Part shown: positions 43,706-51,452 of the stretch, in pieces
Layout of the letters: each line of letters begins with the position of its first letter
Position numbering within the stretch: position 1 is the first letter of the stretch
DNA from: CAYMOV01 sp964392085
Lineage (GTDB): Bacteria; Oederibacteriota; Muellerivitia; Muellerivitales; Muellerivitaceae
Assembly (NCBI GenBank): GCA_964392085.1
Contig: CAYMOV010000005.1
Coordinates: forward strand, 1-64,000
Direction of reading: 5' to 3'
Length of the DNA stretch: 64,000 nt
Made by a program: the position numbers and the translations under genes
Notes under the pieces: generated by a model
What the model was told of the DNA's origin: nothing
Seen by the model: the letters and a program-made list of their open reading frames with translations, nothing else
Database searches by the model: none

Positions 43706-44151
43706 GGTTTCCCCTCCATAAGAATGCCCGCCATCTCCTCCATGATCTCCCGCCAGGCCGATTCCTTCGCCGCGCCGGCCTTCCGGAAGACCGCCTCCAG
43801 GTGTTCCATCTGGGTGCCGCTCAGGCGCGACTCCAGGTCCCGGCCCTCGGGGGTGAGTTCCAACCTCTTGACCCGTCCGTCGTAGGGAGCGGCCTGGGCC
43901 GAGACCAGCTTCAGGGCCACCAGCCGGCGGAGGGGGGCGTGGAGGGCCTGCTTGCTGACGGCCAGGGTCTTCAGGAGGGCGGCCACCGACCGTCCGGGGT
44001 CCCGGCCCACGAAATAAATGATCCGGTGGTGCACCCGGCCCAGGCCCTTTTTCTCCAGGATCCGGTCGGGACGGGCCGTGAAGTCCCGGTAGGCGAAAAA
44101 AAAGAGTTCCAGGCAACGTCGGAGCGCGGCTTGTCTTTTTGAGTCAACCAT
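43702..44151 (-). CDS. MarR-family transcriptional regulator
   Basis: 149 aa. The winged-helix core is visible: HHRIIYFVGRDPGRSVAALLKTLAVSKQALHAPLRRLVALKLVSAQAAPYDGRVKRLELTPEGRDLESRL, with the recognition helix around KQALHAPLRRLV and the wing at YDGRVKRLELT. Helical dimerisation ends flank it. Coupled to phzF. ATG 44151 has no ribosome-binding site; a TATTAT box ends about 6-7 bp before it, so a leaderless transcript is possible. A perfect palindrome at 44189-44205 is the likely autoregulatory operator. Confidence 0.88.
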   Translation of the reverse strand: MVDSKRQAALRRCLELFFFAYRDFTARPDRILEKKGLGRVHHRIIYFVGRDPGRSVAALLKTLAVSKQALHAPLRRLVALKLVSAQAAPYDGRVKRLELTPEGRDLESRLSGTQMEHLEAVFRKAGAAKESAWREIMEEMAGILMEGKP

Positions 44152-44188
44152 ATTGACATAATAATACCCCGGCGGTACCTTGGCAACA

Positions 44189-44205
44189 GGTCAATGTCAT
44201 TGACC
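44189..44205. promoter_or_regulatory. Perfect palindrome, probable MarR operator
   Basis: GGTCAATGTCATTGACC reads the same on both strands around a central T, 38 bp upstream of the marR start. Size and position suit a MarR dimer acting on its own operon; the divergent aminotransferase gene (from 44424) might also be controlled. The rest of 44152-44423 holds no gene. Confidence 0.65.
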
Positions 44206-44423
44206 AATAAGGATTCACCGGGTTTGTTTTACCACGGAGGCCAAGTCCCGCGCCCGATCAAGCGTTCAATGAACGCGGGACAGTCCCGTCCTCCATCATG
44301 GAAACTCGGACGGGACGGGGACGGCGGGGGAAGGCATTGAGGTCTCAGCGCATACGCTTTTAGATCGTTCCCCGTGAACTCCGGCTTACCCCCGGTTCAA
44401 ACTTTTAAGGTTGGTGCCGTACG

Positions 44424-45572
44424 ATGGCCACCCCAGTCCGTTTTTCGAAGAGGATCCGGGATTTAAGGGGCTCCCCGATCCGGGAGATCCTCCAGGCGGC
44501 CTCACGCCCCGGCATGGTCTCCTTCGCGGGAGGCCTCCCGACGCCTGAGTCCTTCCCCCCGCTCGGGACCAGGGGAGTCCCCCGGCGCTTCCTCCAATAC
44601 GGCCCCTCCGAGGGCGAGCCCGAGTTGCGCCGTTTCATCGCCCGGGACCTGCGGCGCCGGGGCCTCGATTGCGGGCCCGGCCAAGTGCTGGTCCTCTCCG
44701 GCTCCCAGCAGGGCATCGACCTGGCGGCCAAGCTTTTCATCGACCCGGGGAGCGTCGTGGCCGTGGAGTCCCCCACTTACCTGGCCGCACTGCAAGTCTT
44801 CCGCTTTTTCGGAGCGGCCTTCCAGAACGCGGACATGGACCGGGGCGGGCTGGGGCCCCGGAAGCCGGTCCTCTCCTATATAAACCCCACTTTCCAAAAC
44901 CCAACCGGGCGTTGCCTGCCCCTGGAGGAGCGAAGGGCCTTGGCCCTGGAATGCGACCGTCGGGGAGTCCCCCTCTTTGAGGATGATCCCTACCGGGACC
45001 TGGCCTTCGGTCCCTGTGACCGGACGCCGGTGGCCTCGCTCCTCCGGAAGGCCGATTGGATCTACCAGGGCTCCTATTCCAAGACCCTGGCCCCCGGGCT
45101 CCGGATCGGGTACCTGGCGGCCTCCCCGAACCTCGTGCGTCCACTCACCCGCTTGAAACAGGCGGCGGATCTCCACACGAACCGGATCAGCCAATGGATC
45201 GTCCTCCAACGCCTTCGGGACGGGGGATGGGAAAAACGCGCGGGGAAACTGGCGGGGATCTACCGGGGGAGGAGGGACGCGTTCGCGGACTCCCTCGACA
45301 GGCACTTCAGGGGTATGGCGGACTGGTCGGTGCCGGAGGGCGGCTTGTTTTTCTGGTTGCGGCTGAAAAAGCGGTTGGACACGCGGCGGTTGTTCCCGTT
45401 GGCGCTGGAAAAGGGGGTGACCTTCATGCCGGGTGAGCATTTCTTCGCGGAACGCCGTCCCCCGGCGGGATATCTCCGGCTGAACTTCAGCCACGCTTCA
45501 CCCGCGGAATCCGAACGGGGCCTTTCCCGGTTGGCCGGCTTGGTGGGGAGCTTCAACCCTTCAGGGCCTTGA
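44424..45572 (+). CDS. PLP-dependent aminotransferase (class I/II, LysN-like)
   Basis: 382 aa. Fold-type I aminotransferase with the pattern of 2-aminoadipate/aromatic aminotransferases related to MocR C-terminal domains: VSFAGGLPTPESFP near the start, VLSGSQQGIDLAAKLFIDPG, NPTFQNPTGR, FEDDPYRDL (PLP-binding Asp) and the Schiff-base Lys in GSYSKTLAPGLRIGY. No N-terminal HTH domain, so it is an enzyme rather than a regulator. Substrate not determined. Its last codons overlap the convergent small gene 45553-45771 by 20 bp. The ribosome-binding site is weak. Confidence 0.88.
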   Translation: MATPVRFSKRIRDLRGSPIREILQAASRPGMVSFAGGLPTPESFPPLGTRGVPRRFLQYGPSEGEPELRRFIARDLRRRGLDCGPGQVLVLSGSQQGIDLAAKLFIDPGSVVAVESPTYLAALQVFRFFGAAFQNADMDRGGLGPRKPVLSYINPTFQNPTGRCLPLEERRALALECDRRGVPLFEDDPYRDLAFGPCDRTPVASLLRKADWIYQGSYSKTLAPGLRIGYLAASPNLVRPLTRLKQAADLHTNRISQWIVLQRLRDGGWEKRAGKLAGIYRGRRDAFADSLDRHFRGMADWSVPEGGLFFWLRLKKRLDTRRLFPLALEKGVTFMPGEHFFAERRPPAGYLRLNFSHASPAESERGLSRLAGLVGSFNPSGP

Positions 45573-45771
45573 ACTTCAGGTCTGAAAGCCGGACCAGCAT
45601 CCTCAAGGGCATGGAACCGTTTTGGTAGGTGATGGAAGCCCGCTTCCAGCGGTCCACGGCGTGGACCACGATGGGGCTGCTTTCGAGGAACCCGGTTCGG
45701 CCGATATAACGCTCGTTCAGTTCATAGTGTTCGGTGGGGGTCAGTGGATGGGGGATATCGGGTTTCGCCAT
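45553..45771 (-). CDS. Small orphan protein, paralogue of 24699-24971
   Basis: 72 aa: MAKPDIPHPLTPTEHYEL, then an (R)YIGRTGFL segment, VDRWKRASITYQNG and MLVRLSDLKFKALKG. The same landmarks occur in the product at 24699-24971 some 21 kb away. No signal peptide or membrane helix. Conservation of two copies in one genome supports that both are real genes. Its function is unknown. Confidence 0.65.
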   Translation of the reverse strand: MAKPDIPHPLTPTEHYELNERYIGRTGFLESSPIVVHAVDRWKRASITYQNGSMPLRMLVRLSDLKFKALKG

Positions 45772-45928
45772 GAGGGGACCCCACGCAAGCCATGGACCAG
45801 TCCACCTAATTTACCGCGGGGACCGTCAAAGTTGGTGCGCAAGATGAATTTTGAAAGAAAGCCCTTTTTCGCGACCTAAGTTGAAGTCAGGGCCCGGCAG
45901 GACCGGCGGATCAACGGGCAAACCCAGT

Positions 45929-46270
45929 TCAGCAGAGCTCGGGAATCTTCCGCTTGGTCCGGAGCAGGTCCTGGAAGAGCCGCTCAAAGCGCTCGGCGGC
46001 CTGGCGGTTTGGGACCTTGCAGGTGAAATGGTAGCTGAGTTCGGTGACCAATTGGAGGTTCGCGGGATCCAACTCATGGGCCTTGAGGAGGCACCGCTCC
46101 AACTCGGGAAGCATCGCGGGGCTGTCCATGTACTTGATCACCGCGATTTTATGGCGGATAAGGTGGTAATCGGCGCCGTTCTTCTCGATCAGGCTCTCGA
46201 GGATCTCCAAGGCATCCATGTAATCACCGGCCTGGATCAGTTCATGAACGACTTGGGTGGCGGTGGACAA
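45929..46270 (-). CDS. Small helical (TPR-like) hypothetical protein
   Basis: 113 aa from a TTG at 46270 with GAGGGG just before it. It is all helical, with one or two TPR-like hairpins (VVHELIQAGDYMDALEILESLIEKNG and LPELERCLLKAHELDPANLQLVTEL), ending FQDLLRTKRKIPELC. Cytoplasmic, probably a protein-interaction module. No recognised family. The 236 bp upstream (46271-46506) hold no other gene. Confidence 0.65.
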   Translation of the reverse strand: MSTATQVVHELIQAGDYMDALEILESLIEKNGADYHLIRHKIAVIKYMDSPAMLPELERCLLKAHELDPANLQLVTELSYHFTCKVPNRQAAERFERLFQDLLRTKRKIPELC

Positions 46271-46506
46271 GCGGCCCCTCCGGATATCGATTGAAGTCCG
46301 AAAAAGGATAGGTCCCGATCCGTTTCCCCCTCATGACGAGCGTCATAGTCCGGCCAGATGGGGTTCCGGGACCCATGTCGAGGCGGCGCCAGCAAGACAC
46401 GACACCACTTTTGACCTTGTCCCGATGGCAAAGGAAAGCGGGACGTCCCCCGACCGCTCGCGGCAGGGGGGAGAAGCCCCTTCAGTTCGACTTTCGCATC
46501 CACCCG

Positions 46507-47598
46507 CTAATTCCAGACGACTTGCAGGACCGCGGTCCCCTGGATGGACACGCGGATCTCGATCCCCTCCTCGTCCGCGAAGGCGTCGATCACCTTGAAC
46601 GATTTCGCCTGGGTCTTGAGCCGGGCGAAGCGGCCGATCGGCTTGTTCAGGGCCAGGTCGATTCTCCCCTTCATCCAGTCCAGCTTCAGGCCGATGGGCA
46701 CCTTCGCGAGCCGCCGCAGCATGGTCCGGAAGTGGTTCTTGTAGAGCAGATCCATCAGCTTGACCAGCAAGTTCCCGGACTCGACGTCGAAGTCCAGGTC
46801 CGGGAAGTCGAACACCCGCTGTTTCGGGAGGAACCGGGGCTTGCCCCAAAGATGGACCGTCATCTCGGACGGATGGCCTGTCAGGTTCAGGATCGGCGGG
46901 TCGTATAGAAGCTTGGCGTCGAGTTCCACCTTCCCTCCCTCCCCATGGAAGGCCAGCCCCACCAGGGTCAGCTTCCGTTCACCCTTGGCCGAAAGCACGC
47001 GGCCGAGGATCTTCTGTTCGGGCTTCCGGAAATAATCATTGGCCTCCGCGTAACTGAAACGCGCGTTGCTCATGGCCCGGAAGATCGCGGGGCCCGCCTG
47101 GAATTTTTGGAGCGGCGGCATGGGGATCGGGACGACTTCGGGCTTGGGGCCGAAGACGATCTCCGGTCGGGCGGTCATCTCCAGCACGAAGCGCGTGGAG
47201 TCGGCCCGTTTCAGGTCGCTCCGGGCCCGGCCGATCCCCAGGGTCACGGGGCGGAGCACCAGCCAGAAATCATCGTCCAGGAAGATCGGTTCCTGCATCC
47301 TCGCCCACAGCTGGGTCAAGTGGGGTTCCGTACCCGCCTCCGGGACGGCGCTGAGGTCGGGGACGAACAGGTTGAGTCCCCCTTGGTAAAGCCGCGCGAG
47401 GTGCTTGAGGACTTCGACGCCCCCCGGGAAAACCAGGTGGACCGGCAGGCGGACGATCGCCGGCCCGACCGGTGGGAAACTCCGGACACACTTCGCCACC
47501 GGACGCGACCTCACCTGCACTGTGCGGCATCCCGTCGTCAACACCAGAACCGACAGCCCGAGGGCGACCCAGACTACCAGGCGGTTCGGGGAGGTCAC
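46507..47598 (-). CDS. DUF4403 family lipoprotein
   Basis: 363 aa. A GTG at 47598 overlaps the stop of the AI-2E gene (GTGA). The signal ends LVLTTGC (lipid Cys 24). The body matches the DUF4403 pattern of long beta-rich periplasmic lipoproteins, possibly TULIP-like lipid binders: AIVRLPVHLVFPGGVEVLKHL near the start, DDFWLVLRPVTLGIG, PPILNLTGHPSEMTVHLWG and FDFPDLDFDVESGNLLVKLMD. Coupling to an AI-2E permease suggests a shared envelope transport role (inference). Confidence 0.78.
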   Translation of the reverse strand: MTSPNRLVVWVALGLSVLVLTTGCRTVQVRSRPVAKCVRSFPPVGPAIVRLPVHLVFPGGVEVLKHLARLYQGGLNLFVPDLSAVPEAGTEPHLTQLWARMQEPIFLDDDFWLVLRPVTLGIGRARSDLKRADSTRFVLEMTARPEIVFGPKPEVVPIPMPPLQKFQAGPAIFRAMSNARFSYAEANDYFRKPEQKILGRVLSAKGERKLTLVGLAFHGEGGKVELDAKLLYDPPILNLTGHPSEMTVHLWGKPRFLPKQRVFDFPDLDFDVESGNLLVKLMDLLYKNHFRTMLRRLAKVPIGLKLDWMKGRIDLALNKPIGRFARLKTQAKSFKVIDAFADEEGIEIRVSIQGTAVLQVVWN

Positions 47599-48869
47599 GG
47601 GGCGGCCTTTTTCGAGGTTTCCAGGTCGACCTTTTTGAGCGCTTCCAGGTCGTCCTTTTTCGAGGCTTCGAGGTCGTCCTTCGCCCGGTCCCCGGAGATC
47701 TCCACCGCGATGGCGGCCGACAGCTCCGCCGACACGCCCTCCGTCCGGCGCTCGTACTCCTCCTCCGCCCGGTCGTCACCCTCCCGCAACACCTCATCCG
47801 CCACCAGTTCCTGCTCGCCGGGCAACTGCACCCGCAGTTCCTCGATGAGCATCATGGCGACCGCCGCGAAGGGGATCGCCAGCAGGATCCCGGTCACGCC
47901 CATCAGGGTCCCCCCCGCCAAGAGGGAGAACAGGACCACCGTGGAAGGAAGGCGCATCACCTTTCCGTAAACCCAGGGCACCAGGACCCGGCTTTCAAAC
48001 TCCATGTAGAAGAGCATCAGGGCCAGGACGACGATGGTGACCACCGGGCCCTGGGGAACGGCGGAGAGGACCGCGATGACCATCGGGAGGAAGATGCCGA
48101 TATAAGGGAGGATGTCCGCCACGGCCCCGAAAAGCGCGAGCGCCATGGCGTTCTCGATGCCGCAGGAGACCATCAGGACCAGGACGAACGCCCCGAGGGC
48201 CACGCTGGTGATGACCTGTCCGCGGATATAGGCGCCCACGATGGTTTCCAGGTTCATCAGGACCCTCGAGAGCCGGATGTGGTGGGTCCGGGGGACGAGC
48301 GCGAAAAGCCCGCCCCGGAGCCGATCCCGGTCCAACATGATGTAGAGCGCCAGGAAAAGCGCGCTGACCGCGTAGGCCACGAACTCCAGCGCATGCATGG
48401 AATAGGCGAATGCCGTTGCGCCGGCCGAATTGACGGAGCCGCCGTACTGGAAATTGCGGAGCCACATCCCCAAGGCGTTGCTCAGGGGGTAGACGGCGAG
48501 TCGGTCGGCGAGTTGGGCCCTGAGGATCGGTTCCTGGGCCATGATGGACGAGGACTGGGCCAGGAGCGCCGGGATCGTCAGCACGGCGCTCACCACGGTG
48601 ACGAGGATCAGCGTGATGAAGACGATCGCGATGGATTGGGTCCGGCCGATCCCCTTGCGTTCCATCCAATGGACGAGGGGGTTCAGGGTCCCCACCAGGA
48701 AAAAGGCCGCGATCAGCACGAGCAAGATCGGCAGGAGCTTGAATAAAAGCCAGAGGACGGCCATCACGCCGACCAGGGTCCACATCGTGGCGGCCGCCAA
48801 TTCAAACCGGAGAGTGTGGACGCCGGGCCGGATCGGGTTGCCCGCCTCGGGTTTGGGGTAGACGCTCAT
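47595..48869 (-). CDS. AI-2E family membrane permease with repetitive C-terminal tail
   Basis: 424 aa, about eight transmembrane segments. Family signatures are IAAFFLVGTLNPLVHWMERKG, a mid-domain with SALFLALYIMLDRDRL, LFGAVADILPYIGIFLPMVIA and FYMEFESRVLVPWVYGKVMRLPS. After the last helix (residue about 350) a 75-residue acidic cytoplasmic tail ends with three copies of an 8-residue unit, KK(D/V)DLE(A/T)(S/L). It is a second, divergent copy relative to 33043-34038. Substrate unknown. It is the first gene of an operon with the DUF4403 lipoprotein. Confidence 0.87.
   Translation of the reverse strand: MSVYPKPEAGNPIRPGVHTLRFELAAATMWTLVGVMAVLWLLFKLLPILLVLIAAFFLVGTLNPLVHWMERKGIGRTQSIAIVFITLILVTVVSAVLTIPALLAQSSSIMAQEPILRAQLADRLAVYPLSNALGMWLRNFQYGGSVNSAGATAFAYSMHALEFVAYAVSALFLALYIMLDRDRLRGGLFALVPRTHHIRLSRVLMNLETIVGAYIRGQVITSVALGAFVLVLMVSCGIENAMALALFGAVADILPYIGIFLPMVIAVLSAVPQGPVVTIVVLALMLFYMEFESRVLVPWVYGKVMRLPSTVVLFSLLAGGTLMGVTGILLAIPFAAVAMMLIEELRVQLPGEQELVADEVLREGDDRAEEEYERRTEGVSAELSAAIAVEISGDRAKDDLEASKKDDLEALKKVDLETSKKAAP
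47606..47677. repeat. Three 24-bp in-frame tandem repeats
   Basis: CCTTTTTCGAGG-type units at 47606-47629, 47630-47653 and 47654-47677 encode the KK(D/V)DLE(A/T)(S/L) octad at the C-terminus of the AI-2E permease. Confidence 0.9.
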
Positions 48870-48940
48870 GGGGAAGACCCGCCAATCGTGTGTTTTTCCT
48901 GAAAATCGCGTTCCGGCCGGGCTTTTCCGGCGGGGGGAAA

Positions 48941-48971
48941 TAAAAAGAGCGGGCGTCTTCAGGACGCCCGC
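48941..48971 (-). terminator. Terminator of the Lys/Asp-rich protein gene
   Basis: GCGGGCGTC (48949-48957) and GACGCCCGC (48963-48971) with a 5-nt loop; on the minus strand it is followed by CTCTTTTTATTT. It lies 27 bp past the stop at 48998. Confidence 0.88.
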
Positions 48972-48997
48972 CCGACGAAGGCCCGGAGGTTCCAGCC

Positions 48998-49516
48998 TTA
49001 CTTCGCGACGGCGTCCTGCTTCTTCTCGTCGATCTTCTCGTTGGTCTTGTCCAGCTCTTTTTGGTCCGCGTTGAGGTTCTTGACGTGGGTGCGGCGGTGC
49101 TTGTGGTCGGCCTTCAGCTGGTCGACCTTCACGTCACGCTGATCACGGTGTTCCTTCAGGTCCGCCGCGTCCCGGTTGATGGCTTTCTGGTCCTTGTGCA
49201 GGTCGGCTTTCTCGTCCGCGACGCCCTCATGGTCGCCTTCCATCTTGGCGTCCTTCAACTGGGCCTTGTCCTTCGTCCTCTGTTTCGCGTGGTGGTTGAG
49301 GGCCTTTTTGCTGGTCTTCACCCCTTCGTTGTGCTCCTGGACCGCGGCCTTGTCCCGGTCGATCTTGGCGTCCGCCTGGACCACGCCCTTCTCGTCCGCG
49401 CGGATGTCCTGCTTAAGGTCCTTCTTGTCCGACTGGAGGGAGGCCTCATCCGCCTTCACGATCCCGGTGGCCGACAACAGCATCAAACCCATCACAACCG
49501 CCCATTGCTTCTTCAT
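48998..49516 (-). CDS. Exported Lys/Asp/His-rich coiled-coil protein
   Basis: 172 aa from an ATG at 49516 (AAGGAA upstream). Signal peptide WAVVMGLMLLSATGIVKA, then about 150 residues made almost only of K, D, A, Q, E, H and R with helical heptads (DKKDLKQDIRADEKG; DLHKDQKAINRDAADLKEHRDQ). It resembles highly charged periplasmic or cell-surface helical proteins; the Asp/Lys alternation might help desiccation or osmotic tolerance, but this is speculative. No known domain. Monocistronic with its own terminator. Confidence 0.72.
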   Translation of the reverse strand: MKKQWAVVMGLMLLSATGIVKADEASLQSDKKDLKQDIRADEKGVVQADAKIDRDKAAVQEHNEGVKTSKKALNHHAKQRTKDKAQLKDAKMEGDHEGVADEKADLHKDQKAINRDAADLKEHRDQRDVKVDQLKADHKHRRTHVKNLNADQKELDKTNEKIDEKKQDAVAK

Positions 49517-49622
49517 GCTTTTGGATTCCTTTTAAATTTGGTCGGGGAAGGACCGCCCCGTGGTTTCGCTTCCAACGGCCTCCCGCAGATGCGGGGGCGG
49601 ATCCGGTGGTCGGGTCCTCCGG

Positions 49623-50051
49623 TCAGAAGTAGTTGAGGGGAAGCGGATCCCTCGGGAATTGGTGGGACATGTAGGCGGGGGTGTCCTTGGCCAATTGGCG
49701 GGCCTTGTCCAGTTGGGCGTCCGTCTGGCCCTTCTTGATCAGGAGGATTTGGCCCGGGGTGAGGAGGTCGGGATCCTGGATCTGGTCCCGATTGGCCTTG
49801 AAGACCAGCGGCCAAACCGCCGACTCCGCGTAGACGCGTTCCTGGAAGGAGATCGCCCAGAGGGTGTCCCCCTTCTTGACCTCGTACTTCTCCAGGTCGG
49901 GCGCCTGGACATTTTCCACCTTCGCGGTTTCCTGGGCCGGCGGCTGGGCCGGCGCCTCGGTCTTCACGGTTTTCTTCCCCCCGCAGCCGTAGACCAACAG
50001 GGCCATCGCCCCCATGCCCAGCAAAATCCCGGCTTTCTTGTTCTTTCGCAT
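49623..50051 (-). CDS. LysM-domain lipoprotein
   Basis: 142 aa from an ATG at 50051 (AAGGA upstream). Lipoprotein signal ends MALLVYGC (lipid Cys 23), then an Ala/Pro linker and one LysM domain at about residues 55-108 (YEVKKGDTLWAISFQERVYAESAVWPLVFKANRDQIQDPDLLTPGQILLI). LysM binds peptidoglycan, so this protein may tie a membrane to the cell wall. It lies between the charged exported protein and the DUF3494 array on the same strand. Confidence 0.9.
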   Translation of the reverse strand: MRKNKKAGILLGMGAMALLVYGCGGKKTVKTEAPAQPPAQETAKVENVQAPDLEKYEVKKGDTLWAISFQERVYAESAVWPLVFKANRDQIQDPDLLTPGQILLIKKGQTDAQLDKARQLAKDTPAYMSHQFPRDPLPLNYF

Positions 50052-50140
50052 TTCAAGGTCCTTTTAAACGGTTTGGAGTCCGAGGCGGGGTGGCCGTGGT
50101 GTTTCCCGGTCCACCGGTTTCGCCAGCCCGAGCCGACCCC

Positions 50141-51091
50141 TCAAGGCGCCGGCTCGGTGATGGTATTGGACAAAAGCGTGACCTCGTCGATCTCGGAGAA
50201 CGCCCGGCCCACCAACACGGCGCCGGTGTTCAGCGTGACCTGGTTGTAAGCCATGATCGTCCCCACGAAGGAGGTCGTGGTGTCCAGGGCGCACATGCTG
50301 CCCACCTGCCAAAAGACGTTGGTGGCCTTGGCGCCCCCGGCCAGGAGGACCTGACGGCCCGGGGTCGTGGTGAGGGTGGAGGCGATCTGGAAGATGAAGA
50401 CCGCGTTCGGGTCGCCCTGGCCGTCAAGGGTGAGGTCCCCCGAGGAGACCTCCAGGGATCCGGTGGATTTGTAGAGGCCCGGAGCCAGCGTCTGGCCCCC
50501 GATGTTCCCCGCCAACACGGTGGGATTGGTCCGGCCGGCGGCGTCGTTATAGGCGATCGTCAGGTCCGCCATGGCGTTGGCCGCGGCGGTGTCGGTCACG
50601 TGGTAGACCCCGCCGCAACTCACGACGGGCGCCCCCACGACCGCGCTGCCGGGCGAAAGGCCCAGGTCGCCGCAAAGCGTGGTGGGGCCGCTGTTGGTGA
50701 TCGTGGTGTAACCCAGGACCACGAACCCCACCGCGGAACCGAGGTTCACCGGGAGTTGGGACGTTTGGGATGTCGGGGTGGATGTGACGATCAGGGTCGC
50801 GGTCGCGGTCGTCGTGTCGGTTGTGGAGGGGGTCGGAGTGGGCGTCCCGGTGGGGGTTGAAGTCCACAGGGAGGTGGAGGTCTTCGACGGGGTGGGGGTC
50901 TGGGTCCGTGCGGGGGTGGCGGTGGGGCTTGAAGTCCAAGTCGCGGTCGCGCCGAGGGTCCTCGTCGCGGTCACTGTCGCGGCGAGCGGCCCCACCGGGG
51001 GGCTCGGGGAGTCGATTTCACGGCGACAGCCGACGAAAAGGACGGCCGGAATGAGCGCAAGGAGGGATAAACGGCCGATGTTTTTTTTCAC
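50141..51091 (-). CDS. DUF3494 (ice-binding-like) lipoprotein, array copy 1
   Basis: 316 aa from a GTG at 51091 (GGAG upstream). Lipid Cys 22 (AVLFVGC), a Thr/Pro/Ser linker to residue about 114, then one DUF3494 domain to the end: VNLGSAVGFVVLGYTTITNS, LCGDLGLSPGSA, GGVYHVTD, LAPGLYKSTGSLEVSSGDLT, VFIFQIASTLTT, FWQVGSMCALDTTTSFVGT, ending LLSNTITEPAP. The domain is the right-handed beta-helix found in bacterial ice-binding proteins and surface adhesins. A sigma-54-like promoter lies 58 bp before the start. First of five tandem paralogues. Confidence 0.9.
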   Translation of the reverse strand: MKKNIGRLSLLALIPAVLFVGCRREIDSPSPPVGPLAATVTATRTLGATATWTSSPTATPARTQTPTPSKTSTSLWTSTPTGTPTPTPSTTDTTTATATLIVTSTPTSQTSQLPVNLGSAVGFVVLGYTTITNSGPTTLCGDLGLSPGSAVVGAPVVSCGGVYHVTDTAAANAMADLTIAYNDAAGRTNPTVLAGNIGGQTLAPGLYKSTGSLEVSSGDLTLDGQGDPNAVFIFQIASTLTTTPGRQVLLAGGAKATNVFWQVGSMCALDTTTSFVGTIMAYNQVTLNTGAVLVGRAFSEIDEVTLLSNTITEPAP

Positions 51092-51148
51092 GGGGAGTCT
51101 CCGGGGAATCTTTCGACAAGCCGATTTGACTTTTAGGACATCCGTAAG

Positions 51149-51164
51149 AGCAAGGAACGTGCCC
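51149..51164 (-). promoter_or_regulatory. Sigma-54-like -24/-12 promoter of DUF3494 copy 1
   Basis: On the minus strand GGGCACGTTCCTTGCT, matching the TGGCAC-N5-TTGCW consensus except the first base, with exact 11-bp register from GGGC to TTGC. It is identical to the element of copy 2. It is 58 bp from the GTG, leaving a leader of about 45 nt. Confidence 0.75.
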
Positions 51165-51383
51165 CGCCCCCCGGTTTTTTATATAAACGTTTTGTGGCAG
51201 GTCACCATTATTCCGGAGCCCCCCGGCACCCCTGTTTTCAATTCCCGATTTGGTTCGAGACGACGCCTCCCGGACTCGGGCTTCGTTCAAGGCGGTGCCC
51301 GTGGACCATCCGGGCCGGATCAAAATGGTAGCCATTTCCCCGAATTGATTCCCTGGGGCGGGGCTGATCGGCGCCCTCCGGGT

Positions 51384-51425
51384 AAAAAAAGAGCGGCGGA
51401 CCCGGTTCATTCCAGGTCCGCCGCT
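51384..51425 (-). terminator. Terminator of DUF3494 copy 2
   Basis: AGCGGCGGACC and GGTCCGCCGCT form an 11-bp stem; on the minus strand it is followed by CTCTTTTTTTACC. It lies 28 bp past the stop at 51453. Confidence 0.9.
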
Positions 51426-51452
51426 TCTAACGACCCACCTCAATCCGGTCCC

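Larger units (their letters stand above)
51092..51452. other. Control region between DUF3494 copies 1 and 2
   Basis: 361 bp without a gene. It holds the sigma-54-like promoter of copy 1 (51149-51164), a GAT-N6-CGAGACGAC stretch at 51248-51264 resembling the enhancer region of copy 3, and the terminator of copy 2 (51384-51425). Confidence 0.6.
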
